Positions 47,633-59,388 of a stretch of DNA of 64,000 nucleotides are shown piece after piece (within the stretch, counting starts at the first letter, position 1; the number at the start of each line of letters is the position of its first letter). The notes under the pieces were generated by a model that saw only the letters and a list, made by a program, of their open reading frames with translations, did not search any database and was not told where the DNA came from. A program made the position numbers and the translations under genes. The stretch comes from Baylisascaris procyonis (taxonomy: Eukaryota > Nematoda > Chromadorea > Rhabditida > Ascarididae), in the NCBI GenBank assembly GCA_037389465.1, contig JAZARR010000146.1, positions 3,690,001 to 3,754,000 of the forward strand, read 5' to 3'.

Positions 47633-48719
47633 CAAATTTGCTGACTTCACTGACCTTAGGGTTTAAATCATATAATAGATCGACGCATACACGCTTATGC
47701 GCTCATAGATATAGAGTCGCCTAAATGACAAGGAAATTTGCAAAAGCACATAAAAAACCATGTTTTATCTATGCAGCAGGAAAACACAATGAAATGTTGT
47801 AATGCTATATTTGCTTCAAAAATTTTGATCAATATGTCGAAAAAAAAATCTGACAAATGTTAGAAATTAAGGATTATAAGATTTCTGGGAATCCCTCTTA
47901 ATTTAAAAGCAGAAAAAAACTTACTGCGAAGCCATTACATCTTCGATTGCTTCCAATTTCTTCACATTCTGAAACGACAATTAATTACCCATTACTTTAG
48001 CCGTTTCGTTGGAATTGTTCAGTGGCCATTTATTAAGAACTTGAAGTTGAACTCAGCGATGAGTGCCACTCAAGCAACTCTCAACAGAAATCAACGATCT
48101 CTCATTTCCACTATATGAAAAAGTTTTGAATATAAACGAATAAGTTGAAAGTCAATAGACTAAAATATTTCGTCAGCATAAAAAGCGCCCTGAAACCGAT
48201 AAGCTGCTTCTTCCCCCCTCCCCCCTCCCGCCGTAACGACTCGAGAGAAAGCTGAAAACGTAGATCTATGGAGTTATTGGTCGAATGAAACCTTTTTTTG
48301 GGGAATAAAAGCTGGAAGGAAACAATATCCGGCAGTGAGATCAACTTACCATACAACATTGATCAATTATGCCATCCAAATAGGAGAAATTTTTGATAGC
48401 CGTCCCAAGAAGCTGAAATAAACCAAAATATAATAAATGATGCCCTCAATGAAATCAACACTGAAATAACCTCCCGTTATTAAAGAAAAAAATAAAAAAA
48501 AACAGTTCTTGAACGGCAAATAACGCACGCACAAAATTCCGGTTGTAGTAGCATAAGCAAGTTATAAAAACGAGGAATAAATATTAAACATTTTTTACAG
48601 AAGCTAAATTGAGTCATGTTCCGGTTTGATCGAAAAAAAAAAACTATGTGACTCACAGAATAGTAGCGTTACGGTAAACCAGGTGGCAGCACCATTCAAG
48701 TGGGTCGCTTGCTTAGCTG
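47633..48719 (-). CDS. Minus-strand gene segment, helical protein, four exons
   Basis: Exons in order: 48719-48673 (reads AKQATHLNGAATWFT; donor GTAACG, or GTGAGT at 48657), 48412-48350 (acceptor GGTTTATTTCAG, donor ATG/GTAAGT; LLGTAIKNFSYLDGIIDQCC), 47968-47925 (TGTCGTTTCAG; TCGCA/GTAAGT; NVKKLEAIEDVMAS) and 47654-47633 (CCCTAAG; TTTG/GTAAGC). The last three join in phase. The joined peptide is a continuous amphipathic helix, as in small subunits of trafficking or scaffolding complexes; this likeness is an inference and no family is claimed. Neither the start nor the stop was located, so the gene extends both ways. A minus 60-codon frame at 47361-47546 may hold a further exon. Confidence 0.58.
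48211..48234 (-). other. C-rich tract, possible quadruplex on the minus strand
   Basis: TTCTTCCCCCCTCCCCCCTC followed by CCGCC. On the minus strand this gives GGCGGGAGGGGGGAGGGGGG, with four G runs. It lies in an intron of the gene at 47633-48719. Confidence 0.6.
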
Positions 48720-49460
48720 CTGGTCTTTCACCTCATTGAGTACGCAAGTACATTTTATGCAAATAAAAGAACGACTTTCGAGTTTGGATATGACAAAAAT
48801 ATTACAATATACTTGCCATCACTTTTTGTGTTGATTTCAAAACAGCAGCGTAATTACGTATTAATTAAAGAATCGCTCTGTAAATGAACGGAAATAAACT
48901 ATTTGATGGCCAAACCTTTCGAACTATCAATATTTGAACTATTTCCCAGGAAGAATGTAGAATTGACCACTTGAATGTTTCTTATTTCGTTAGGAAAAGT
49001 TGTTTTTACAATATATGTCGTCTTTACAATATATATTTCTACAGTCATTGCAAAAAAACATTTGCTCATCCTGTGAAAAACGCTTTTATTTTATGGGAAA
49101 TTAAATATTTTTATTTATTACATAGTTGTAATTCGAGAAAAAAAACAACATGCATTCATTCATTCCCCCATCAACGCCCCATACTATGATCAAATCTTAA
49201 ATCTCCATTATTTTTAGCCGATAAGCCACATATGTATTTATGCTTCTTTTTAGCTATACACATTTTTAGTATATTTGAAATATTCTGCAATTGTATTGCC
49301 AAAAAAAAAGGATTATTTCATTCAAAATTATATCCTGCAGCCAATCATCAAAATTTTCTTTACTTGTCATAGCAGATGAATCAAAAAAAAAAAAATTTAT
49401 TAGTGCAACATGACACCGAATATTATAAATCAGCGAGTGCAATAAATCGATCGTTGAGAA

Positions 49461-49481
49461 TTTTTTTTTTTTTTTTTTTTT
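49461..49481. repeat. T homopolymer, 21 bases
   Basis: A T run in a very AT-rich stretch (48.9-50.0 kb) that shows no supported gene. Confidence 0.9.
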
Positions 49482-50082
49482 GTTTAAATAATCAAAGTTT
49501 AGCATTTTTCTTCGCAAATTTTCACAGACGAATGAATCATAAGAAAGGAAAAGAAAAAAAGAGGAAAATGATGAGAAATAAATTATTGCAATGTTTCGGT
49601 TTAAAGATTAGTGTTTGATCTATGTGAATATGAATCAACAACATTAACAATACAATCGGTATGCGCGCATTAAACCACACCTATAAGGTGGCACCTTAAA
49701 AGCTTTCTTATCTATTCGATGAAAAACTAGAATGCATTTTATGGAAAATCAATAAAACGATTGTCAGTCACTTTAAATCATATCACATTAGAACTTTGCT
49801 CTTTTTTTTTTTCACCTCTCAATCAGATTTGCAAAATATTTCACTTTTTTTTTTCAGAATGTAACAAAAATCGATTCGGTATGAAATATTGAACGATTTG
49901 CGAATTAAATAAACGATATAAGTGAATTTTTTCTTCTTTGTCATAAAAATATTTTATACGACAATTTTATGCGAAAATGAGGCGGACTGTCAGTTTCAAA
50001 TAAACCATTAAAAAACCCAATTTAAACTGCAATCCAATACTGTAACATTTCTTCTCATAAAATTACAAAGGTCTCATAATAG

Positions 50083-53000
50083 AGAAGAATGCTAGAAGGG
50101 GATCGTTGGTGAGTGCTTCTTTTCCTACTATGCATTTAGCAGCCTTTGGAAGGGGGGAGGGGGGCGAAGGGGGGGGAGGGGTTACCGCAACTAATTAAGA
50201 AAACGAGATCAATTCATGATGACCGAGGTGGGCAATCGTTGCGCAAAATAATATGCCGGAAGCAAATAAACAAAATATTATTATAAATATCAAAAATCGA
50301 CCACAATACGCCAAAAAACTTTACTAGAAATAATTCAGTGCGATTCACTTCACAATGAGAGTGCAAAATTGCCATCCTCTCTTTATGTTAGTTCATTTAA
50401 GTTATTTCGTCCTCTTTTTTTATTACAAGGAAACGAACGCTAATATATTATGCATTGATCATCGATTTTGAGAGCTGTTTTTTCCAAAATTTCTACAGTT
50501 GAGAATTTCAAAAAAAAGTATTGAAATTTTTTTTTCTTTTGCAACGAAGATTCCATGAAAAGGAAAGAAGAAAAGATTCATATTGGTTGTTTTTTTTTTT
50601 CACTTCTGCCAACTTTTTCTTCAAAATTTCTAAAGAAATATATCATTTTGATGTTTTAAATTTTTCGTTATAGATTCTTTATAAATTCTCTGCGTACGTT
50701 TCTTTGCCCTATATCATGTTCAATACTCTACTACTTCCTCATTTTTGTTATTAATTATTATGATACAAAAATCTTAAATACATGGTACCACTCCAAATTC
50801 TTGCATAAACGGTACTGTATGAAGCAAGAAGTACTTAAATATTGCTTACCAATTTCTCTTTTTTTTCAAAATTCTCAAAGATCTGCCGAAATCAATACCA
50901 AATTATACACAAAAATGAATTTTAAAAAATGCATAACCAATAAAAATATTTTTCACCTTCATTCACTTCATTTTAAATCAATGCATCAAAATTTCGCTGC
51001 CCAATTTAACTGACGCATTAAACACAATTCTAAAGCTATTGCCTTTCGCTCACAATGTTCAGTAAATATTTCGTAAAGGGAAGCAAACGAATAAGTGCAG
51101 CAACGCTAGCAAAACAACCCATAACACATAAAAAACAGCGAAAGTTTCGTCGTCACCAGCCCGTTTACATCACTCAGTTGGAGTGGCCACTATTTAGGGC
51201 AATTACACAGCGTTTAGCTGCCTTTTAACAACGGCGCTTTTGTCAAAGGTTTTATGCTACCTCATCTGCGGTATGAGAGTACCAAATAAAGCCGCATGTT
51301 GTTCGCTCAAAAACTAGGCTTCCCGAAAGAAGGTGCAATTTTTCAGGATCAAAGACCAGAACCTCACAGAACTAGAGCAAAGGGGCTGCAAGATCTTTTG
51401 ATTGCCAACTCTAAATCAAACGGTTGGTATGTTCAAAACTAACGAAAGAAGGAAACATTGAAAAGCTCTGAGCGATGAGCCGACAAAACTGATTTAAAAA
51501 AAAAATTGCAGGAAAATTTTTCTGAAGGAAACCACCAGAAAGCGATTTAAGTTATAGAAATTGCACCAGCCGGGCTACCTTCATTCTAATCATAGAAAAA
51601 TGAGCTTGCATTATTTCATATGCTCTATTACTTATGGGGGTGGGTAGGAAGGAAACAAGATAAACCATTTCACTAGGACTGGTAGACGTGAAGCTATCAA
51701 TTTATAAAAAAATTCGGACATTTCATCATCAGTACTGAATAATATTAATAACGTCAGTATTTTTAGCACTTAGTCTAGCTCTAAAACTGCAAATACATCT
51801 AAGTTTTACCTCAAATTACTTTCATTAAAGTTATGGACGTTCATAATGAATAAGCCTCCATGATATGCGTTTCACATGAGAGGCCGATTCATCGTCGAAG
51901 CTTAATTACGCCTTCGATAGGCATAAAAAAAAGGAAAACGTCCATAAATAGCCTGCTATTTGATAAAATTAACGAAAATTTGTGATCTTCCAAACCTAGA
52001 GATATATGTCGAGTTTCATAGTTCTAGTTCTTCAGAATTAAAAGACAGCTCGTTATGGGAACATACATACAAACATGGACATGCAGACAGCCTACGATAA
52101 ATGATTTTTTTAAATGCATTTCAAATCATATTGAAAACTATCTCAGCGGTCGCCGAAACCGATCATAAAAAGTATGTTAACGCTAACATTTCCCGATAAT
52201 AGCCGATTTAAGCATTCAGAAAAAAAAAAAGACCCCGCATCATAGTGCAGTGGATAGTTTTCACCATAAAATTCGATTAATTTCTTGAGAATAATTTCGA
52301 GCAAATATTTACTCATTTCAACGTGTTTCCTTCAAGTTGTATTGGAATTAAAAGACATGGCTATGTTTGCATCCAATAAATTGCAACAGTCATTGAAAGA
52401 TTTTAGGCCTTAATCATCGGTACATGGTGAATTTCTGGAAGCGTCCTCATATAGCTTTTATTCAATTTTACATCATTTTCAATTTTCAGTTTAAATGATT
52501 TGTTTCAATTGGTGGCGATGGACAAGAAGTTCAATCCCGCTAACACAAATGGACGTCATCATTGGGAAAAAGCAGGGAAAAATTCATTCTTATCGGAAAA
52601 ATGCCAGAATCGATCAGTAACACAAGACATCACACCGCTTCAAATGGTTTCCATAAATATCAATTACAAAAAAAGAATAACACAAAAAAAAAGATAGGTA
52701 TTCGTACAATTCGAGTCCTTCCCATTACCGGTCTAAATGAGAAGGAAGTTATTTTTTTTGTTTTGTTGGATCTTTTAAAAATTTTTACACACTTCAGCAA
52801 GAACACTGATTCATTCTACTTGCATAAATAAATTGAAAAGTAACGCTTCTCCTCCTTCAGACAGGAATTTCCGGTGCATTTCTACATAAAATTGCAACTT
52901 CAAAGGACTCGAATTGCATAAGAAGCGTGATTTAGCAGCTGAAGTGGAACTTGCCTCATTAGATCGAGATGCATTCAAAACTTGCGAAATTATCAATCCA

Positions 53001-54047
53001 CTATCTTGAATAGCATCCTGAATTTTGTTTGGTAAACGTGTGCGTCCCTCGAGTGGTATGCTATTGCTCATTACCTATAAAATGCATTTATTCATTATGG
53101 AAATAAATATGCAAATAAAATATCGCCAATAAATCATTTACCCCCCAAAAAAAAATTTTTTTTTTTTTTAAACTGACATATCTTATAAAGAAATGCTAAA
53201 TGAAACATATTACGCGATGAAAGTATCTTCAAGCGATGAATTGATCTCCTAATATAATGTCCTAATTGATAATATAATGTCCTAATTCAAAACAACACAA
53301 AGCTTTTATAATCCTTCCCTTTATTCGCATCATGTGACAGGCATTAAGCAAAATAAATGAAGCAATATATTCATCAGTTTTTAGCATATTTCTTAACAAT
53401 TACTACTAGACTGGTGATAAGGTTCCCATTATGTCGTACTCATTTTTGAAGTCGGCTGCCAGCAATCTTACTGCCACCTAAAAGGTTTAATATTTGAGTT
53501 CATTACCTCCAAGAGTACTTACGACTGGTCTAGTTTGAGCGAACCTTGCCTACCGCTTATAACGTCCACAAGTCTTTCAAAACATTTCACTCCCAAGCAT
53601 TTCGTTGAATACTATGCGAAATATCTTACCGAAAATCTAAAAAATTGGAAAGAAACAAGCAGAACCTAAGCACACACAACAGATCACCCTTGCTATAACG
53701 CAGTGATTTATATGAAACATCACTACTAACTCACCTAGCCCACGTTATCACCAAAGCTTGTAAAAGGAGTCAGTTTTGACGGACAACAAATGTTAGTTGG
53801 TGGTCGCCGAAAGCTGGGATGCCACAAAAATTTTGAAGAATGGTCCATTGCCACTGACACAACTTCGATGGTGGTCATCGACAATTGCCACCAACGCATC
53901 TTTCAGCAGATTGCGAGTGCACAAAAAAGATTGGTTTTCGAATTCCCTCTCGGAACTCCCGGCAAGCAATTTCAGAAAACTCCCGAATTTCAGGGTCCTC
54001 TTGAAGATGTTCGAGGTGGATGGAGATACAAAATCATATACGCCTAA
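50083..54047 (+). CDS. Four-exon gene, unknown basic protein, complete 3' end
   Basis: Exons 50083-50108 (donor TTG/GTGAGT), 51347-51426 (GCAATTTTTCAG; GGTTG/GTATGT), 52490-52616 (TTTTCAATTTTCAG; TCA/GTAACA) and 53739-54047 (TACTAACTCACCTAG, with a visible branch-point-like TACTAAC; TAA stop) join with matching phases. The peptide reads KNARRGSL, DQRPEPHRTRAKGLQDLLIA, NDLFQLVAMDKKFNPANTNG, EKAGKNSFLSEKCQNRS, then PTLSPKLVKGVSFDGQQMLV and, late in the last exon, IASAQKRLVFEFPLGTPGKQ and LEDVRGGWRYKIIYA. The N-terminus was not found. The basic first half and ordered second half suggest a nucleic-acid or cytoskeletal partner, but no domain was recognised. If the third exon is not spliced at 52616 it ends at TAG 52695. 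Confidence 0.58.
50147..50181 (+). promoter_or_regulatory. Strong G-quadruplex motif
   Basis: GG AA G6 A G6 CGAA G8 A G4: four long G runs with short loops, 38 bases after a GTGAGT donor. It is on the coding strand, so the first intron of the transcript would carry it as RNA. Confidence 0.75.
52811..53071 (-). CDS. Candidate minus-strand exon nested in the 50083-54047 gene
   Basis: AATGCATTTTATAG precedes the segment. The frame reads MSNSIPLEGRTRLPNKIQDA, IQDSGLIISQVLNASRSNEA and STSAAKSRF, then SEGGEAL near the end, with either a TGA at 52811 or a GCAA/GTAGAA donor. The first 50 codons are well biased. The + strand is also open (a CTCCTTCAG acceptor and LHKKRDLAAEVELASLDRDA), and that reading would be an extra exon of the + gene. 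The strand is undecided. Confidence 0.37.
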   Translation of the reverse strand: MSNSIPLEGRTRLPNKIQDAIQDSGLIISQVLNASRSNEASSTSAAKSRFLCNSSPLKLQFYVEMHRKFLSEGGEALLFNLFMQVE

Positions 54048-54597
54048 GGAAATTCGAGAGCATCTTTTCCGACTACAAGCGACGATTTTCAGGAAGGCAT
54101 TTTTCGACAGCTCATAACAACATTCCACTTAATCCAGACCACATTAATGGAATCTCCTCCTCGTTGCTCCTTGTTAGCCTTTGACCGCAGTGATTCCATA
54201 TCAAATCGCATGATCGACTAATGGAAGTGGTTTTATTCAAGAAAATGTTGAAGTGTTTAAATATAAAGCGATTTTGAAAAGAAAACGGTTATTGCATTAT
54301 ATGAGATGACAACTACGATATATATATAATGTTTGAAATTGATGTTTCATTTGCACATTTTGTTGCTAATCTAGAATAGCGATGTTCCTCAACATTCGGT
54401 TACCTGGTTTGTACCCATTGGAGAACATTACCACTACAACAGAATATCACTATCGCAAATGTTTGATTTTATTGCGCGATGAATTTACTTTTCAGCAAAA
54501 ACTATAACACTTCAAAGTATGCGCAGCTGATCACTTACGCACTATGCAATATGTGGATAATAAATGGATGCTGCCTGTAAACACTCGAACGTTATAG

Positions 54598-54682
54598 TGA
54601 TGGCAATATAAGCAACGCACAAACCGGCAACCTATCCAACCGTGATAGTGGAGCAAAGCTATTCGTTGCGGATCGGCACTGA
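54598..54682 (+). CDS. Candidate terminal exon
   Basis: AACGTTATAG precedes a frame reading DGNISNAQTGNLSNRDSGAK then LFVADRH and TGA. About two thirds of codons are purine-first. The minus strand has stops. It follows the 50083-54047 gene by about 550 bases and could be an alternative end or a separate gene. Confidence 0.37.
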
Positions 54683-55184
54683 GCGAGGCATTTGTTCCTA
54701 AGAACAGCAAAATAATTCAGAGAAGTTTAGTGACTTCTGCCTTTCATTTAAAAACGAGTCAACTTCTACTTAATACTACTTATAATATCAATTTGTATTT
54801 ACGGAAATCTGCATATTGCAAAGTCGATTATGGCAACGCCGTGCCCTTCCTTATGCATATGTGAGCGCCTATGTTGCCTTATATCGTATTATTATCTCAA
54901 TTAGAAGATAACTGAAGCTGTGAAATTTGACAAGACATACAACAACTTCCTACAACAACATTTCAAATCGACTCATCAAATTTGAAACGAGTTATAAGAG
55001 GTCTAAACATGCAAAAAAAAAAGAGTGCATAGATGTTCCAGCAGTTGGATTATAGCTCACGTTGGTTCACTTGCAAGAACACATTCTTTTATGGGTTTTT
55101 AAGTGCAAGCAAATCGATTAGAACATCGATTCCCTTTATTTAACAATATAACATTTACTATGAAGTCATATAATCATTGCTCTA

Positions 55185-55550
55185 ATGAGCGCAAATGCAA
55201 AAGTACCTCTGCTATTTAGCAATATAACATTTATGAAATCACTGCGAAAGCGCAAAAAAAAAGATTGCAAAAATATATTAGTGATTTGCTCTGGTACAAC
55301 TCGTTATTTCCTTGTTTTAAACTTCACCTTTATAACCTACGTGTCATGTTGTTTTTTATATAATTCCACCTCATGCATAATTATTAACTGCAAATCGTCG
55401 TTTCAATTAGGCGATGAGAAACATTCGGCTATACAAACTATGAACTATCATTTAATAAAATACAAAAAAAATGACGTGCTCTACAAAGATATTTTCATAG
55501 TTTCACTAAAAATGATCTATCGTTTCCTGTTTTCACATATGCGTTCATAA
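55185..55550 (+). CDS. 121-codon ATG ORF, possible membrane protein
   Basis: A single open frame from ATG to TAA. The N-terminus is MSANAKVPLLFSNITFMKSL, then a run of Lys/Arg, a hydrophobic segment (TRYFLVLNFTFITYVSCCFL), and a basic C-terminal half. The sequence is AT-rich, so a chance ORF of this length remains possible, but purine-first codons are near 58 percent. No family. Confidence 0.33.
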   Translation: MSANAKVPLLFSNITFMKSLRKRKKKDCKNILVICSGTTRYFLVLNFTFITYVSCCFLYNSTSCIIINCKSSFQLGDEKHSAIQTMNYHLIKYKKNDVLYKDIFIVSLKMIYRFLFSHMRS

Positions 55551-56601
55551 ATAATCGGAATCCTACAGAGCTCGGCTCATACTCGCAAAAAAACAATGAT
55601 AACAGCTCAGATTCGCACTAAAAGCTTTTAGAAGCTTATGTTCTTGTTGCGTTTTTATATTATGCTAAAACGAAAAATCGCACAAGTCTGAAGCGAATAT
55701 TCAATTTTTTATGCTTGGAAATTATACTTAGTGACTCTTAACGGCACAATCGCTCTCATAAGAGCTTTCCAAAAGAAACGACTAGAAGTTGCGTAGTTTT
55801 GACTTTACATCTTCCTACTAACAACAGAATTTGTAAATTCTTAAGCAGAGAGGTGTTAAGTCATAAAGAGTTCACCTGTCTAATGTCCTAATGCCTACAT
55901 ATCAGGAAACGAAAAAAAGACTACCCCAATGGATGGGCAACCTTTAAACTTTGTTCAGCCTTAGCAACCAACTGTGGCCACGGAATCACCTCATGTCTTA
56001 TCACTCCTTCGACAAACGAGATACTTTTACAATAATTAGCACGGTTAGCACCGAACGTAATGAGGCTGCAAATTGAAACATCAGCCCTCATCGCCGATAA
56101 AAACAATAACGAATTTGAGTTCGAATTATTCTCATCAATCATAATTAGTATAATATAAGGCGGCAACGATCTCGTTCTTAATTGCCTTTCGCTATAATCT
56201 GATGCTACTCGATTTTTCATTATCTCAAATTTCTCGACTTTTGAAGAAGTGTAGAAGTTATAGACTTAATGAATAATAGTGAGTGATTTCTCTTCTAAAA
56301 AGTAAATACCGAACGGAATCCTTTGGTTATTCTGTTGTAAAAGGAACGTTCGACATAAAGAAAAAGCTCGATATCCTCTTAATTCTTTGAAAAAACTTGA
56401 CATCCTGACATTACCTATAAAAAAAAAAAAAAAAAACTCGACGCCCTGGCGTTTCCTTCCCAATCATTCTAGGGGAAATTCGAAAACATAAACGCCCGTT
56501 GAAAATTTGTACTTCTGCCTCGTCTATTCTTAGATTCTTTTGGCATTGCATTCTTTGGTTTCCCAGGTCAAGTTGCCTTCCACCAGAACATAGCGCTTAG
56601 A

Positions 56602-56715
56602 ATGTTACTTCATCTCTACGGAATATTTAAAGCGATAGAGCCTGCTTTCGTCGCAGCGATGTGCAGACATTGTTATAGCATGAACGTTAAAGTAGAAGCC
56701 CACAGCTGTCAATAA
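56602..56715 (+). CDS. 37-residue ORF whose stop sits inside a polyadenylation signal
   Basis: TAGCGCTTAG then A then ATG: the start lies one base behind an AG. The peptide MLLHLYGIFKAIEPAFVAAM continues CRHCYSMNVKVEAHSCQ and stops at TAA within CAATAAAAC. It has four cysteines. It could be a secreted micro-peptide, or the frame of a first exon. It is followed at once by another coding-like segment. Confidence 0.35.
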   Translation: MLLHLYGIFKAIEPAFVAAMCRHCYSMNVKVEAHSCQ

Positions 56716-56734
56716 AACTACTACTGATACAGCC

Positions 56735-56949
56735 ATGAAGGAACATCTTCCGTGGTTTCACACTCTTCACAAGCAACAACCAGCCCCTCGTCACCTATTC
56801 AAAAACATAGCAGTCATTCTTCAACCAACAACTCCATCCCTCACAGCAGCGGCTCATATCTACCAAGAACGATAAAGTTATCTCGCTATCATAGACTGCC
56901 ATTTCGGAATAGAAGTTGTCGGAAGCAGTACATTCGAGACGAATGGTGA
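56735..56949 (+). CDS. Coding-like island, two overlapping frames
   Basis: ATG 56735 opens 46 codons (MKEHLPWFHTLHKQQPAPRH to IYQER, TAA). Another frame (56752-56949) reads a Ser-rich linker SSQATTSPSSPIQKHSSHSS then a basic end RSCRKQYIRDEW. One of the two is probably real; the Ser-rich frame resembles a disordered region of a larger protein. Confidence 0.35.
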
Positions 56950-57179
56950 TCAGCATTACATTCAAGTAATGTGAAGTGAAAACAACAATTTGTGGAAGTC
57001 ATTTCTACACGATTTTATTAACGAACGTTTAGAGGATAGCCGACCACAAAATAACACCACATAGAATGCACACGTCACATTCGGTTGGTATAACGGTGCA
57101 TAAAAATAAGCACTCGGCGAGGTACGCTTCTGACGCACTTCACACCTCACAAATAACGAATGCGCTCCAATAACGGCGT

Positions 57180-58340
57180 TATCCTCGACTTATGCGTCAA
57201 TGCTGTTATATTTTCATCAATGTGTTAAAAATATATTCAATTTGAAAGGAATTTCCTTTATTAACGTTAACGCCCGAGTGTAAAGAGAATTTCTTCCCAA
57301 ACGATGAATCCATTTACAATGATTTGCACTCGAGAATGAAACGGTTCGATTTCCTGATCGCATCTAAAAATCGTCGGAGAAAAAAAAACCATAGAATTTA
57401 GAAATGAAGTTACAATTAAAATGACGATTAAATTTTACATAACGACCAATATACGAGAAAAAAGCAAATTTAGGCGATGATCGGCTAAAACGAGCGCTTC
57501 GATGCGTTACAAAACAAGAAACAAAACATTGAAAAAAATTCAGGGAAACGAAAAAAAGCTTCAAAACAATAAATGAAACTATAAAATTAAACAATTGTTT
57601 AATGAAACCATTTAGCACTGATTAGTGTAGGTTTCATAAATTGATTATTCTAATTCGATAAGCGTATAAAATTCTGCAAAGAAAAAGGAAAAAAGACACC
57701 GAAAAAATACAAAAATAGCAATAGACGAAAAATATGGGTAGTAAATTATTAAATTAACGAATTGCATAACGCTAATAACGAAATTTTGCTTAAAGATTTG
57801 ATATTTAATAGCAAAGGATCATATTTGTTGAATAAACGCTTCTATCACAAGAACATCAAACACTACAGATTTTGATTCTATTGTTTATTCCAATAATTCG
57901 TTATTTTTTCTTTAAATACTATTAGCGCTTGCATTATATCGAGACGAAAAGCGCCGTTTCATTCAAAAAATTGCAATAGAAGAAGCATCGGTTCTTTGGA
58001 ATGTGACACCCAATTGCCGTCACAAATTTTTATAATTATAAAATTCACTCATTTGAAAAATGAAATCCACTCATGGTGAATAGTTGAAGCGCTTTCTGAA
58101 CTAATAAAAGAAATTTGTGATACACGTAGTTTATTTTGAAAAATCAACTTAGATTTTTATAGTACTTCATAATGGTTGCTCTTCTATAAATGGAGGTCAA
58201 AGCAACGTCGAGAAGTTGGATAAAAATAGAGCGATAAAAAATAGACAGAATTCAAGGAATGAGTTCTGAAGAACAATTGCTAAACGCAACGTATGACTAT
58301 AGCGAAAGCCAACCAGTACAAATATTCCTTTATTAATAGA
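57180..58340. other. AT-rich stretch without supported genes
   Basis: Frequent stops and A-runs. A minus 84-codon frame (57364-57618) is Phe/Ser-rich and looks like AT-rich noise. Confidence 0.45.
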
Positions 58341-58369
58341 GTAAACTTCCATTACATATTCTCGTCAAG

Positions 58370-58786
58370 ATGAAAGATGTGGCGAGAAAGGGGTCGAAGA
58401 CAGAGGCGGCGGCGATGAATGTATTCTCAATTCTCAAGTTGGGTAAAACTAGGCCAGATCTTCTTTGCACGTTGAAAAAAATCATATTTCTCTTTTTCGT
58501 TCAAGCTTAATTGAATATCAAATAATCGCGATCTCAAACAAAACTGTCGCCTTGAAAAAAACCTAGATGTTTTTTTGAAGGTATTAAAAAACATAGTGAG
58601 TCATTCAGTAAATGCAGAGGTCATTTGGGCGATCCCGTGAAGAACCGCTGAAGATGGAGTCGAAACAACGAAACTCCTCAACATTTCCTCTCTAAATCAT
58701 TGAGACCGCTTATTTCAGGCGAACTTAAAATTGGCAAAATCAACGCTTTTGAACGATCTGAAGAGGCGACGAAAGAAATGAAATGA
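58370..58786 (+). CDS. Small gene candidate, lysine-rich, two or three exons
   Basis: ATG 58370 starts MKDVARKGSKTEAAAMNVFS; the frame reads to TAA at 58508, or to a TTGG/GTAAAA donor at about 58441. An AATGCAG acceptor at 58617 opens RSFGRSREEPLKMESKQRNS (TAA 58693). TTATTTCAG at 58718 opens a last exon that, joined to the first donor, reads GELKIGKINAFERSEEATKE then MK and TGA 58784; another phase gives ANLKLAKSTLLNDLKRRRKK. All pieces are charged and biased. The exact splicing is unclear. Confidence 0.4.
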
Positions 58787-58803
58787 AGAGCTTGTATATG
58801 CAC

Positions 58804-59226
58804 TCAAAGCAGACATTCAGCGACAAACAAGTACATAGAGAAGCAATGAACGAGAATGAAGGCACTTCTTCCGATGGAGGGCAAAACAGCTGAAAGCAGT
58901 GACGCGCATACGCGACGCATCACGACGCCAACGATGCTGCTTTGCCCCACAACGAAAAATGTGTCCAAGCAAAGCAACAAAGAGACGACAAGTGATGAAA
59001 CGCAATACCCTAATAGATCGTCGCAAATCGTGAGCGTGCCATGCGCAAACCACAATCGATCACCAGCAATCCCGACCACAGCGCCAATAATAAAGCAGTA
59101 ACCAGGACGAAGAATAAAGTCCGATCTGCGATAAAGATGGGCTCGAACCCTTCTTTTACAGCAACGAACGTGAATACAAAATGATTCCGCGGTGTGCGAC
59201 GAATGATTACTGCTAATTGTTATCAA
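58804..59226. other. GC-rich island, long open frames on both strands
   Basis: Minus strand: 140 codons without a stop, hydrophobic, with segments such as GYCFIIGAVVGIAG and SSLVVSLLLCLDTFFVVG that would form membrane helices. Plus strand: ATG 58856 to TAA 59099, 81 residues, Ser/Thr/Pro-rich (KQSNKETTSDETQYPNRSSQ). The plus reading continues the direction of the gene just upstream and resembles a disordered tail. The minus reading is longer but almost lacks Lys and Glu. Confidence 0.35.
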
Positions 59227-59388
59227 TAATATTACTCGATGAAAAGCAAGCTGAGAACGGTTTAAAGACCCGATTAGAGCAACACTGACATTCGTACACA
59301 GCTGAAGCTAGAAAACAGTTTAGTATAGGACGAACGTTTGAGGTACGAGTTCAGCGATAGCGATCGCCAACTCAATGCAAAATGAACC

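Noticed and set aside
53793..54128. 111-codon minus-strand ORF
   Set aside because: It mirrors the + strand exon 53739-54047, which has a better acceptor and phase agreement with three upstream exons.
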